Below, piece after piece: positions 17,645 through 26,152 of a stretch of DNA of 64,000 nt. Below the pieces are notes generated by a model. It searched no databases, was not told where the DNA came from, and saw only the letters and a program-made list of their open reading frames with translations. The position numbers were made by a program, and so were the translations under genes. The number at the start of each line of letters is the position of its first letter. Within the stretch, counting starts at the first letter, position 1. Origin of the DNA: JALZKA01 sp033856515 (GTDB lineage Bacteria; Actinomycetota; Thermoleophilia; Solirubrobacterales; 70-9); the NCBI GenBank assembly GCA_033856515.1, contig JAWVEY010000017.1:1-64000 (forward strand), read 5' to 3'.

Positions 17645-18586
17645 GTGACCGCAATTCCCCGCACGGCCTTCGTCACCGGCGGCTCCGGCTTTATCGGCGG
17701 GGCCTTGATCCGGCGCCTCGTCGCAGGTGGCTGTGAGGTGACCGCGCTCGCTCGCTCCAATCGCTCCGCCGCGGCCGTCGAGGTTCTGGGCGCGAAGGCC
17801 GCTCGCGGCGACTTGGGCGATGTGGACGCCATGACCGAAGCCGCGAGGGGTTGCGACGTCACCTTCCACCTTGCCGCGCACGTGGAGCAATGGGGCAAGT
17901 GGGAGGACTTCGTCAAGGGCAACGTCGACGGCACTCGAAACGCGCTGGACGCAAGCCGCGCGGCAGGGGTGAAGAGGTTCGTCCACTGTGGGACCGAGGC
18001 TGCAATCCTGGCGGGCGAACCGGTGGTGAAGGGGGACGAGACCCTCCCGCTTCAGCCCGACTCGGCGGCTCCCTATTCGGCGACCAAAGCGCAGGCGGAG
18101 CAACTCGTTCGCGACGCAAGCGACGACGCGTTCGACGCCGTCGTCCTACGCCCGCGCTTTGTCTGGGGCGTCGGCGACACAACCCTCCTCCCCGCGATTG
18201 CCGAGGCGACAGAGGCTGGCAAGTTCGCTTGGATCTCCGGTGGCGACCACCTCACCTCGACGACCCACGTCCTAAACGTTGTCGAAGGCCTCCTGCTCGC
18301 CGCTGAGCGAGGAAGCCCGGGCGAGGCCTACTTCGTCCTCGACGACGGCGACGTGGAGTTCCGCGAGTTCATCTCGGCGATGCTCCGCACCGCGGACGTC
18401 AAGCCGCCGGAGCGTTCCGTGCCGGCCCCGATCGCGGCGGTCGTCGCGCGCGGAGCCGAGCTCGCGTGGCGTGTCCTGCCGCTCAAAGGCGAGCCGCCGC
18501 TTACCCGCTTCGCGCTCTGGGTGGCGAGCCAGGAGTGCACGCTGGACGACTCGAAGGCCGCTCGGAACTGGGCTATGTGCCAGTAA
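17645..18586 (+). CDS. NAD-dependent epimerase/dehydratase (extended SDR)
   Basis: The protein has 313 residues from GTG 17645. The N-terminal motif TGGSGFIGGALIRRL and the NAD-binding DLGDVDAM region are typical. The active site is AAPYSATKAQAEQLV (Tyr and Lys present), but the Ser site reads HCGTEAA in place of TSS. The C-terminal half, with HVLNVVEGLLLAAER, resembles 3-beta-HSD/NSDHL-like or dihydroflavonol-reductase-like SDRs. It is divergent from the nitrilase operon over a 60-base gap. Confidence 0.84.
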   Translation: MTAIPRTAFVTGGSGFIGGALIRRLVAGGCEVTALARSNRSAAAVEVLGAKAARGDLGDVDAMTEAARGCDVTFHLAAHVEQWGKWEDFVKGNVDGTRNALDASRAAGVKRFVHCGTEAAILAGEPVVKGDETLPLQPDSAAPYSATKAQAEQLVRDASDDAFDAVVLRPRFVWGVGDTTLLPAIAEATEAGKFAWISGGDHLTSTTHVLNVVEGLLLAAERGSPGEAYFVLDDGDVEFREFISAMLRTADVKPPERSVPAPIAAVVARGAELAWRVLPLKGEPPLTRFALWVASQECTLDDSKAARNWAMCQ

Positions 18587-18635
18587 TCAGCCGCGACGAG
18601 GGACTCGCCGCGATGGCAACCGCCTGACGAGCGTG

Positions 18636-18664
18636 TTGACAGGCATTCTGACGGGGAGTACCGT
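18636..18664 (+). promoter_or_regulatory. Sigma-70-type promoter for a leaderless transcript
   Basis: TTGACA (18636-18641) and TACCGT (18659-18664) are 17 bases apart, and the ATG of the next gene is at 18671. The start codon therefore falls at the expected transcription start, and no Shine-Dalgarno is visible. Confidence 0.6.
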
Positions 18665-18670
18665 CGACCT

Positions 18671-19879
18671 ATGGGGGAACGGCGGACGCGCGCGCTGTCA
18701 ATTCTCGTGGCCTGTCTCGCAGGCGTCCTGCTGACGGCACCCCATGCGACCGCCGACGGGCCCGCGGTCCAGTCATTCAAGCTCAAAGCGTCCTCCAGCA
18801 CCCAGTCTGGCTTCGCCGAGGGCATCACTCTGATTGCTCAGCGAAAGGGCAAGCGCCTCCGCTCCTACAAGGGGAAGGTCGGCTTCGAGAGCAGTGATCT
18901 GCAGGCGGTGCTGCCTCCCGACTACCGCTTCCGGAGGAGCGACGCCGGCCGCCATCAGTTCTCGGTCGAGATGCGCACGGCGGGTAGCCAGACGGTGAGC
19001 GCCGCAGACCCGGCCCGCCCAAGCGCAACGGGCGAGCGTGTCATCGAAGTTGCCCCAGGTGATCTGCACCACCTGGACGTGCTCCCCCAGGGCGAGTCAC
19101 TGTCGCCCGCAGTGCCGGTCTCGCTGACCGCGGACTTCGCGTTAGCCCCAGGCGCGCCGCCGGTAACACGCTCTTTCAGCGCCGAAGGCCGCGACGAATA
19201 CGAAAACAGCCTCGGTGACGTGACCGACACCGCGACCTTCTCGTTGCCGACAGGTTCATGCGCTGCGAACGCCTGCGGAAATGCGAGCCCCGGACCCGGG
19301 ATGGTGACGGCCACGTTGAGCGGCGCTACCGGAACGGCGCTCGTCACGGTGCTGACGGTTGATGAGAGCTACGTCATGAGTTGCCACGGCGAGAATTACG
19401 ACGTCAACGATGCGACCGGCGATGGTTGCGAGCAACTTCAGGCGCACGCCGGACACACCGACGAGACCGCGACATTCCTCGGCTCAAAGAGTTGCCTCGA
19501 CGGCCCCTCCGCAACCACCGTCACCGGCAAGTTGCTCTCCGACACGAGGACGCACAGTCCCGCCGTGGCCGGTTTCGACACCACCGCCGGCGCCGCGCCC
19601 AACCACTACAGGGTGCGAGCCGACGGCGGCGTCTGCAGCAACGACTTCAACGTGACCTTCACGACTACTGGAGGCATCAACGTCTCCTGTTACAGGCTCA
19701 TGATGGTGACCGATCAAGGCAGCCACACCATTGACATCAGCGGTAGCAGCACTGGGAATGTCAGCGGTGGATCTGGTTCCTATTCGGATGACACCGACAT
19801 CTACTTCCGGGTCTCGAAGACTTGCTCGAAGGGGATCGCGAGCGAGGCCGTCGACTACACCATCCAGTTCCACCTCTAG
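18671..19879 (+). CDS. Secreted Ig-like-domain protein, unknown role
   Basis: The protein has 402 residues with a signal peptide (cleavage about HATA-DG, residue 28). Residues about 30-125 form an Ig/filamin-like module with the pattern KVGFESSDLQAVLPPDYRF...DAGRHQFSVEMRTAGSQTV, common in actinobacterial surface proteins. The C-terminal part has paired cysteines (CHGENYDV...GDGCEQ; KSCLDG; GVCSNDF; SCYRL; TCSKG) and Ser/Gly/Asp-rich strands, so it is probably a disulfide-stabilised beta domain. No enzyme motif is visible. It is probably a cell-surface or adhesion protein. Confidence 0.75.
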   Translation: MGERRTRALSILVACLAGVLLTAPHATADGPAVQSFKLKASSSTQSGFAEGITLIAQRKGKRLRSYKGKVGFESSDLQAVLPPDYRFRRSDAGRHQFSVEMRTAGSQTVSAADPARPSATGERVIEVAPGDLHHLDVLPQGESLSPAVPVSLTADFALAPGAPPVTRSFSAEGRDEYENSLGDVTDTATFSLPTGSCAANACGNASPGPGMVTATLSGATGTALVTVLTVDESYVMSCHGENYDVNDATGDGCEQLQAHAGHTDETATFLGSKSCLDGPSATTVTGKLLSDTRTHSPAVAGFDTTAGAAPNHYRVRADGGVCSNDFNVTFTTTGGINVSCYRLMMVTDQGSHTIDISGSSTGNVSGGSGSYSDDTDIYFRVSKTCSKGIASEAVDYTIQFHL

Positions 19880-19895
19880 CAGGCCGGCGGGACCG

Positions 19896-20312
19896 CTACC
19901 CGCCGCTCAGAAGCCAGACAGCAACCGTTCCGACGACCAAGGCGGATTCGATTACGAGGATCAGGCCGAGTGCGCCTCCGAGCGTTCCCGTGTCGAAGCC
20001 CGCCACGAGGCCGGTCGCGAGGAGCGCGCCGGCGACCAGGCCCCAGACGACCAGCGACGCCTCCCAGCGCTTGTCGCGGTCGGGGTAGCGCTCACGAAGG
20101 CGCACCTCGAAGCCGAACGGGAAAGCGATCAGCGCGGCCATCAGGCCTGCGGCGAAGACGACGATCCAGGGGTTCACGCCGTCCGCCTCGAGATACGGCT
20201 CTCCGGTGGCCGCCGCGAAGAGGACCGCGAGCAGGGCCGTCGCCGCACCGCCGATCGCGAGTAACGCCGCGAAGCGCCCGGACCGCTCCTCGTCGCCCCA
20301 TCCGTTCGACAT
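19896..20312 (-). CDS. Four-TM membrane protein, unknown function
   Basis: The protein has 138 residues from ATG 20312. Four hydrophobic stretches are visible (FAALLAIGGAATALLAVLFA, IVVFAAGLMAALIAFPFGF, VVWGLVAGALLATGLVAG and a last one near the C-terminus). A conserved-looking cytosolic loop VRLRERYPDRDKRWE sits in the middle. It is divergent from a lipoprotein gene with a 49-base gap. I do not recognise a family. Confidence 0.68.
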   Translation of the reverse strand: MSNGWGDEERSGRFAALLAIGGAATALLAVLFAAATGEPYLEADGVNPWIVVFAAGLMAALIAFPFGFEVRLRERYPDRDKRWEASLVVWGLVAGALLATGLVAGFDTGTLGGALGLILVIESALVVGTVAVWLLSGG

Positions 20313-20361
20313 GGCTGGGATCGTATTCGTGATGAATCGCTCCGCCGGCCGTATTGATGGC

Positions 20362-20811
20362 ATGAACCTCATCGCGATCCTTGTGGCTGCGGCGCTTATC
20401 GCCGGTTGCGGCGGCGATGACGAGCCCGAGCCCCAGCTGCCTGATGAGGGCACGCTTCTCGAGTACTCGCGCGCGGGCGGGATCGCGTTCTCGGTCTACG
20501 AGCTTTCAATCGATGCGGACGGCACGGCAACAGTGTCTACGACGAACTCTGCCGAGCCGGCCGACGCGGGCGTGTTCAAGCTCTCCGACGAAGAGATAGA
20601 CGAGCTCCGCTCGATCCTTGAAGAGGTGCCGATCTCGTCTCTCACCGACCCTGGCGAAAGCGCCTGCGCCGACTGCTTCGAATACACGTACGCCTACGGC
20701 GGCGGCGAGGTCACCTACGACGACGCCTCCCCCCCTCCCGACGACCTTGAGCCCCTGGGCGAGTTTCTCGCGGAGCTGCCGATCCCCGATGACACAGCGA
20801 ACGGCGGCTAG
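20362..20811 (+). CDS. Small lipoprotein, unknown function
   Basis: The start is ATG 20362, giving a classic lipoprotein signal, MNLIAILVAAALIAGC with lipobox LIAGC. The product is 149 residues. The longer open frame from 20206 would bury the lipobox. The mature part contains a Cys pair (ACADC) and a stretch GGIAFSVYELSIDADGTATV. Its middle resembles the general layout of small actinobacterial lipoproteins that sense or bind at the cell surface, but no named domain is seen. Confidence 0.75.
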   Translation: MNLIAILVAAALIAGCGGDDEPEPQLPDEGTLLEYSRAGGIAFSVYELSIDADGTATVSTTNSAEPADAGVFKLSDEEIDELRSILEEVPISSLTDPGESACADCFEYTYAYGGGEVTYDDASPPPDDLEPLGEFLAELPIPDDTANGG

Positions 20812-20852
20812 CGCAACCTCCTGACCTTTTCCGTTGGTTTAGTGTGCCCTGT

Positions 20853-21467
20853 ATGGGGAGTGGCTTCGTTAGGCACCTGCGGTCGAATGTTGTCGCCTAC
20901 ATCGCTCTGTTCTTCGCGCTGGGGGTAGGGACGGCTTGGGCGCTCGACGCGAACTCGATCAAGTCGAAACACATCAAGGACGGGCAGGTGAAGTCGGTGG
21001 ACGTCCGCGACGACGACGTCACGGGTGCGGACATCGACGAAAGCACGCTTGACGGGTTGGACGCAGACACCCTAGATGGCACGCGGTCGTGCAGCGGACA
21101 GATCCTGGTCGAGTCATCGGAGGTCATTTGCCAGCTGGGCGACCTCAAGGTGATCGGCACCTGTGGTGGCAACCTCAGCGGCACCATCGACTTCGAAACT
21201 GGCCTCGACGCCAACGTGATCCTGGGCGCTCGCGGCGACACGGTCATCACCGATTCCGACGTCGACCCCGGCGAGACCATCACCATGATCACGGAAACCG
21301 ACCCGGAGCAAGGCGTCCCGTACGACACGTCGCCGCCGCTCACCTTTTACGCGTATGGGCCCAGCGGGGTGATGGCGGGCACGGCGGGGCTCACCGCTTT
21401 GAACCAAGGCCCCGGCCTGGGCTTCTGCTTCGTCACTTACGCGATCACTATGACCCCCGGCGCGTAG
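20853..21467 (+). CDS. Exported protein with Thermoleophilia-type N-terminus
   Basis: The protein has 204 residues from ATG 20853 (a GTG 9 bases upstream is also in frame). The N-terminus HLRSNVVAYIALFFALGVGT is followed by short repeats of the type SKHIKDGQVKSVDVRDDDVT and ADIDESTLDGLDADTLDG. I associate this arrangement with many secreted proteins of Solirubrobacterales. The C-terminal half is a beta-rich domain with three or four cysteines. Its function is unknown. Confidence 0.75.
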   Translation: MGSGFVRHLRSNVVAYIALFFALGVGTAWALDANSIKSKHIKDGQVKSVDVRDDDVTGADIDESTLDGLDADTLDGTRSCSGQILVESSEVICQLGDLKVIGTCGGNLSGTIDFETGLDANVILGARGDTVITDSDVDPGETITMITETDPEQGVPYDTSPPLTFYAYGPSGVMAGTAGLTALNQGPGLGFCFVTYAITMTPGA

Positions 21468-21495
21468 CCGCTCCGAATAGCATCCGCGCCGCGCG

Positions 21496-22539
21496 ATGGG
21501 CGACCTCAAGCTCGGATACAACACCGGCTACTGGGCCAAGGGGCCGCCGCCTGGCGTGTCCGAAGCGATCGTGGCCGCCGACTCTCTTGGCGTCGACTCG
21601 ATCTGGACGGCGGAGGCCTACGGCTCGGACTGCCTGACCCCGCTCGCGTGGTGGGGGTCGCAGACGAAGAACGTCCGCCTGGGCACCGGGATCGTGCAGC
21701 TCTCGGCGCGCCAGCCGGCAGCGACCGCGATGGCGGCGATGACGCTCGACCATCTATCGGGCGGCCGCTTCATCCTGGGCATCGGGGCCTCTGGGCCGCA
21801 GGTGGTCGAGGGCTGGTATGGAATGCCATTCGCGAAGCCGCTCGCCCGCACCCGCGAGTACATCGGCATCCTCCGCGACATCTGGCGGCGCGAAGGGCCG
21901 GTGACCAACGACGGCCCCGCTTACCCCCTGCCCATGCCCGGCGGCACCGGTCTCGGCAAGCCGCTCAAGTCCTCGATTCACCCGCTCCGCGAAGACATAC
22001 CGATCTTCCTCGCCGCCGAGGGGCCGAAGAACGTCGCGATGGGCGCCGAGCTCTGCGACGGCTGGATGGCCATGCTGCTCTCGCCCGAGCCCGAGCATCT
22101 CCAGCTCTACAACGACGCACTGTCCGAGGGCTTCGCCCGCGAGAACGCCAGACGGACAGCCGAGGACTTCGAAGTGGCGGCGATGGTGCCGATGATCGTT
22201 TCCGACGACGTCGAAGGCGCTGCCTACGCGCTACGGCACTACTACGCCCTCTACTTCGGCGGCATGGGTGCGAAGAAGACGAACTTCCACGCGAATGTCC
22301 CGATCCGCATGGGCTATGGCGACATGGTCGAAGAGGTCCAGAACCTCTACCTGGACGGCAGGAAGGACGAGGCCGCCGCCGCGATCCCGTTCGAGCTGAT
22401 CGACCAGATGTCGCTGATCGGGCCGGAGGACAAGATCCGCCACGACCTGGACGCGTGGCGCGACTCGTTCGTGACCACGATCCTTATCGGCGGCGACATC
22501 GGGCTGCTGAGGACCGCCGCGGAGCTGGTCCTGGGCTGA
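21496..22539 (+). CDS. LLM-class F420-dependent oxidoreductase
   Basis: The protein has 347 residues with the luciferase-like (TIM-barrel) layout. LGYNTGYWAKGPPPGVSEAI opens the barrel. TAEAYGSDCLTPLAWWGSQT and LDHLSGGRFILGIGASGPQVVEGWYG are the conserved cofactor-facing motifs of the F420-dependent LLM group. A C-terminal region follows with IGPEDKIRHDLDAWR. It uses reduced F420 (or flavin) on an unidentified substrate. The assignment to the F420 branch rests on these motifs only. Confidence 0.88.
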   Translation: MGDLKLGYNTGYWAKGPPPGVSEAIVAADSLGVDSIWTAEAYGSDCLTPLAWWGSQTKNVRLGTGIVQLSARQPAATAMAAMTLDHLSGGRFILGIGASGPQVVEGWYGMPFAKPLARTREYIGILRDIWRREGPVTNDGPAYPLPMPGGTGLGKPLKSSIHPLREDIPIFLAAEGPKNVAMGAELCDGWMAMLLSPEPEHLQLYNDALSEGFARENARRTAEDFEVAAMVPMIVSDDVEGAAYALRHYYALYFGGMGAKKTNFHANVPIRMGYGDMVEEVQNLYLDGRKDEAAAAIPFELIDQMSLIGPEDKIRHDLDAWRDSFVTTILIGGDIGLLRTAAELVLG

Positions 22540-22545
22540 CGAGAG

Positions 22546-23226
22546 CTAGTCGATCACAAAGGTCGCGGTGACTCCGCGCACTTGGTCCATCGTCATTTGG
22601 CAATCTGATGTGCCAGCGCATCCCTCCCCCGACCAGCCCACGAATACCGACCCCGCGTCGGCTGACGCCTGCAAGGTCACCATCTGCCCGTAGTCGAAGA
22701 GTGCAGTGCAGGATGAGCCGCAGTCGATGCCCGACGGTTGGGATATGACGGTGCCCGACCCTGCGCCGGTCTTGTTGACAGAGAGCTCAACCTGCGCAGA
22801 ACCCACCGTCACGGGAGCCGAGATGGCCTTCTTACACGTGACCAGGTCTCCCCTGACCTCGATCTTTCGCTTCGCTACCGCCGCGCGGTAGACGCCGCCT
22901 GCCGGTGGTGGCGGGTACGTGATGTTCCACTGGCCGAACTTGGACGTAGTGGCGTCCTCGACCTCGGCTCCGGAATCGTCTTCCTCGGATTCGAAGTAAA
23001 GGAGCGTGATCTCCCGCTTCCTTATGCAGGCCTTCCGGGGCGACGAGACCTCGCCAGAGAAGGATTCCCCCGTGTCCCAGGCGATTTCGATCGAGGTGGG
23101 CACCCGCGGGGACTTGGCAGCGGCCGAGCCGACGAGGGCCAGGGCACCCAGGGCGATCGCCGCGCTCAGCGCAGCGATAAATCCAATGCCCCATGCGCGC
23201 TTCGGCCGATCGGCGTTCCCCCACAC
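22546..23226 (-). CDS. Secreted protein with divergent InlB B-repeat
   Basis: The protein has 226 residues from ATG 23226. The N-terminal signal or anchor segment is FIAALSAAIALGALALVGSA. The middle is a beta-rich domain with Cys residues (RKACIRKREITLLYF; GDLVTCKKAIS). The C-terminal 75 residues (LSVNKTGAGSGTVISQPSGI...VFVGWSGEGC...MDQVRGVTATF) match the InlB-B-repeat/'bacterial repeat' pattern with a conserved GW. It is probably a surface-exposed binding protein. Confidence 0.8.
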   Translation of the reverse strand: MWGNADRPKRAWGIGFIAALSAAIALGALALVGSAAAKSPRVPTSIEIAWDTGESFSGEVSSPRKACIRKREITLLYFESEEDDSGAEVEDATTSKFGQWNITYPPPPAGGVYRAAVAKRKIEVRGDLVTCKKAISAPVTVGSAQVELSVNKTGAGSGTVISQPSGIDCGSSCTALFDYGQMVTLQASADAGSVFVGWSGEGCAGTSDCQMTMDQVRGVTATFVID

Positions 23227-23257
23227 AGGGAGAAGCTAACGCCGCGTTCCCCGCTTG

Positions 23258-23896
23258 TCAATCGGCCGAGTCGCCCTCGGAGCGCTTGCGCTCGAACTGG
23301 TCCGTGAGGGCCTTCGCGTGGAGGGCGCCGATCAGGTCCGGGAAGGGGCTCATGCCACCCTCGAGGAGGTCGGCGGCCTTTTCGGGATCGAGCGCCGAGA
23401 AGCGCTCGACCATCAACTCCAGCTCGTCTTCCACGACGGGGGCGAGGCCGTTCATCAGGCGCGCGACGTCGCGCGCGCCAAAGCCCGTCGTCTCGTTCCA
23501 GCCCTCGGCGCGGAAGCCGGCGACTGCCTCGATGATGCGCACGTCGGCCTGCGAGTAGCCGGTTGCGTCGGGGCTCAGGACGCCGACCTCGGCAAGGCGG
23601 TCGAGCGCGCGCGCGGGCAGGTCGAACCGATCGAGGATCTCGGCCTTCGGCGTGCGCTCGGCAAGGAGCGCCTCCTTGATCACACGCAGCGGCATGAACC
23701 GCTCTTCCTGGAGTCGCTTGATCGTCCGGATGCGTTCGACGAACTCCGGCGCGTAGTACGCCATGTTCTTCGACGTCTTGACCGGCTCCGGAAGCAGACC
23801 CTCGCGCAGGTAGTGACGCACGGTCGCGACCGGCACGTCGGCGCGCTCCGCCAGCTCGGAGATCTTCAGGAGCTCTTTCGCGGGCGCGGCCATCAA
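23258..23896 (-). CDS. MerR family transcriptional regulator
   Basis: The protein has 212 residues. The N-terminal winged HTH is KISELAERADVPVATVRHYLREGLLPEP, then YYAPEFVERIRTIKRLQEERFMPLRVIKEAL. The effector domain is long and lacks cysteines typical of metal sensors. It lies 50 bases downstream of the acyl-CoA operon (23946-28566), on the same strand, and is probably its last gene. I infer that it controls the divergent promoter at 28567-28591 in response to an acyl-CoA or related metabolite. Confidence 0.88.
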   Translation of the reverse strand: MMAAPAKELLKISELAERADVPVATVRHYLREGLLPEPVKTSKNMAYYAPEFVERIRTIKRLQEERFMPLRVIKEALLAERTPKAEILDRFDLPARALDRLAEVGVLSPDATGYSQADVRIIEAVAGFRAEGWNETTGFGARDVARLMNGLAPVVEDELELMVERFSALDPEKAADLLEGGMSPFPDLIGALHAKALTDQFERKRSEGDSAD

Positions 23897-23945
23897 GCAC
23901 CTACCAGCACATGCTTCTTTCGCGCCTTGCGTCGCTCACCAATCG

Positions 23946-25184
23946 TCATGACATGAACGATCCGGTTGCCTCGGCGCTTAGCCCCGCGGCAGCGCCCGAC
24001 TCGATCAGCTCGTCGATCTCGCTGACCTCGAAGCCGGCTGTCTCGAGCACCTCACGCGTGTGCTCGCCCAGTGCGGGCGCGGGGCGAGTCGCGTCACCAG
24101 GCGTGCGCGAGAACTTGACCGGCATGCCAAGCAGGCGCACGGGGCCCAGCTCGGGCTGCTCGAGCTCGACGACCATCTCGCGCTCCTTCGTGAGGTCCGA
24201 CGAGAGCGCCTCGTCCAGGTCGAGCACGGGCTCGATGCAACAGTCGAACTCGTCGTTGAAGGCCGCCCACTCCGCCTTCGTCTTCGTCTTGAACACCTCG
24301 GCGATCTGAGCGTGGCCATCGGAGCCAGGTGACGCGAACTGGTGCTGAAGCAGATCGTCGCGCTCGGTGCCGCGGCAGAACCCCTGCCAGAACTTCGGCT
24401 CGAGCGCCCCGACCGAGACCCAGCCGTCAGCGCACTCGTACGGGCGGTAGCAGGCGAAACCGCCGTTGAGGGTCTCACTCCCGCGCTTCGGAACGTTGCC
24501 GTCGGCGAGGTAGGCCGCGGCGACCATCGCGAGCCAGCTTTGCGCGCCGTCGGTCATCGAGACGTCCACGAGCTGCCCCTCGCCCGACCGCTCGCGCTCC
24601 CAGAGCGCGGCTAGGACCGACCAGGCGGCCATGAGCCCGCCGCCGCCAAGGTCGGCGATCTGTCCCGCCGCCGAGACGGGGGCGTCACCGGCCTCGCCTG
24701 TCAGGCCGAGGAGACCTCCGAGCGCAAGGTAGTTCGTGTCGTGACCTGCGCGCGAGACGTTCGGCCCGGTGAGGCCGTAGCCCGTGATCGCGCAGTAGAT
24801 GATCCGCGGGTTCTCGGCTTTGAGCGCCTCATATCCGACGCCGAGGCGGTCGAGCACGCCGGGCCGGAAGCTCTCGAGGACGACGTCGGCGTCGCGCACC
24901 AGTCGCAGTAGCGCCTCGCGCCCGCCGTCTGACTTGAGGTCGAGGCGGATCGAGCGCTTGCCGCGGTTGAGCGAGAGGTAGAGCGAGGAGCGCGTGCCGA
25001 GCGCCTGCTGCGCGTCGTCGCCGTAGTACGGCGGCGCCCAGCGGATGTAGTCGCCCATGCCGGTGTCCTCGACCTTGATGACGTCTGCGCCTGCGTCCGC
25101 GAAGAGGAGCGAGCAGAACCCGCCCGGCAGCAGGCGCGAGAGGTCGAGGACCGTGACGCCTTCAAGCGTTCCCGGCCTCAGCAT
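23946..25184 (-). CDS. CoA-transferase family III; alpha-methylacyl-CoA racemase-like
   Basis: The protein has 412 residues from ATG 25184, which overlaps the BKACE stop by one base (TGATG). The CaiB/BaiF fold signatures are LSRLLPGGFCSLLFADAGADVIKVED and SLNRGKRSIRLDLK. His148 (AGHDTNYLALGG) and Asp178 (GQIADLGGGG) are 30 residues apart, exactly the spacing of the catalytic His126/Asp156 pair of mycobacterial alpha-methylacyl-CoA racemase. It probably epimerises 2-methyl-branched acyl-CoA so that dehydrogenases can act. A CoA-transferase activity is the alternative. Confidence 0.85.
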   Translation of the reverse strand: MLRPGTLEGVTVLDLSRLLPGGFCSLLFADAGADVIKVEDTGMGDYIRWAPPYYGDDAQQALGTRSSLYLSLNRGKRSIRLDLKSDGGREALLRLVRDADVVLESFRPGVLDRLGVGYEALKAENPRIIYCAITGYGLTGPNVSRAGHDTNYLALGGLLGLTGEAGDAPVSAAGQIADLGGGGLMAAWSVLAALWERERSGEGQLVDVSMTDGAQSWLAMVAAAYLADGNVPKRGSETLNGGFACYRPYECADGWVSVGALEPKFWQGFCRGTERDDLLQHQFASPGSDGHAQIAEVFKTKTKAEWAAFNDEFDCCIEPVLDLDEALSSDLTKEREMVVELEQPELGPVRLLGMPVKFSRTPGDATRPAPALGEHTREVLETAGFEVSEIDELIESGAAAGLSAEATGSFMS

Positions 25185-26095
25185 CACGCAGCGGCTCCGG
25201 CTGTCGTAAGGGCCTGGGACTTCTCGCCGAGCCCGAGCATCTCGCGTGCCTCGGCAACGGTCGCGGCGCGCCGGCCGATGTCTTCGGCCATCTGGCGCGC
25301 CTTGCCGATCAGATCGCCATTCGAGCGGGCCATCTCGCCGTCGGGCATATAGAGGTTGTCCTCGAGTCCGGCGCGGACGTTGCCACCCAGCGTGAGCGAA
25401 GTGGCGAGGAGGCGCCACTGGTCGCGCGAGATCCCGATTACCTGCCAGTTGGCGCCGCGGTCGGGGCCCCCCGGGATCTGCTCGGACATGAAGCCGATGT
25501 TCTTCGAGGTCGGGCGGATGCCGCCGGTGACGCCCATGACCAGCGAGATCTGGTGCGGCTCGGTCACGAGGCCCATGTCGATCAGCGGGTCGAGGTTCGC
25601 CACGTGCCCCGCGTCGAAGCACTCGTGCTCCGGCTTGATCCCGAGCTCGCGCATCTCGTTGAGGAACTCGATGATCAGGTCGAACGAGTTCTCGAACACG
25701 GCCTTGAAGACGAAGTCCTTGCGCCGCTTCGAGTACTTCGCGTAGTTCATCGAGCTCATGTTGAGCGCGGCGACGTCAGGGGTCAGCTCGCGTAGATATG
25801 CGAGGCGCTTCTCGACCGGCACTCCTATCGCCCCGGTCGAGTAGTTGATGATCACGTCGCCGACCTCGTCCAGGATCGCCTGCGTGATCGCGCGGAAGTC
25901 TTCGATCTCGTACGAAGGGACGCCGTCAGGCGTCCGGGCGTGGATGTGGATCTGCGAGGCGCCCTCGTCAACGGCGCGCCGCGCTTCGGCCGCGTACTCC
26001 TCCGGCGTGTATGGGATCGCCGGGCACTGCTCCCGGTTCGCGATCGCGCCGCTGATCGAGCAGCTGATGATCACGGGCTGGTCAAACGTGCTCAC
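25184..26095 (-). CDS. Beta-keto acid cleavage enzyme (BKACE, DUF849)
   Basis: The start chosen is GTG 26095, with an excellent Shine-Dalgarno (GAGGAGG) seven bases upstream. A longer frame from 26131 would translate a palindromic repeat as MPGTVPGTEE and is rejected. The product is 303 residues. BKACE motifs are present: IISCSISGAIANR at the N-terminus, the metal-binding GASQIHIHARTPDGVPSYE, ECFDAGHVANL and GVTGGIRPTSKNI. Family members cleave beta-keto acids with acetyl-CoA to acetoacetate plus an acyl-CoA. The substrate here is unknown, but the operon suggests branched or odd-chain acids. Confidence 0.9.
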   Translation of the reverse strand: MSTFDQPVIISCSISGAIANREQCPAIPYTPEEYAAEARRAVDEGASQIHIHARTPDGVPSYEIEDFRAITQAILDEVGDVIINYSTGAIGVPVEKRLAYLRELTPDVAALNMSSMNYAKYSKRRKDFVFKAVFENSFDLIIEFLNEMRELGIKPEHECFDAGHVANLDPLIDMGLVTEPHQISLVMGVTGGIRPTSKNIGFMSEQIPGGPDRGANWQVIGISRDQWRLLATSLTLGGNVRAGLEDNLYMPDGEMARSNGDLIGKARQMAEDIGRRAATVAEAREMLGLGEKSQALTTAGAAA

Positions 26096-26107
26096 AAAGA
26101 CCTCCTC

Positions 26108-26132
26108 GGTGCCAGGCACGGTGCCAGGCACC
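26108..26132. repeat. GTGCCWGGCAC palindromic repeat, double unit in 5' leader of BKACE
   Basis: Two GTGCCAGGCAC units separated by one base, GGTGCCAGGCACG then GTGCCAGGCACC. It lies between the carboxylase stop (26153) and the BKACE Shine-Dalgarno (26100-26106). Confidence 0.85.
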
Positions 26133-26152
26133 TCTTATGGTTGTCACGAAAC

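Noticed and set aside
26096..26131. N-terminal extension MPGTVPGTEEVF of BKACE
   Set aside because: It translates a dispersed palindrome and the Shine-Dalgarno. GTG 26095 with GAGGAGG upstream is the better start.
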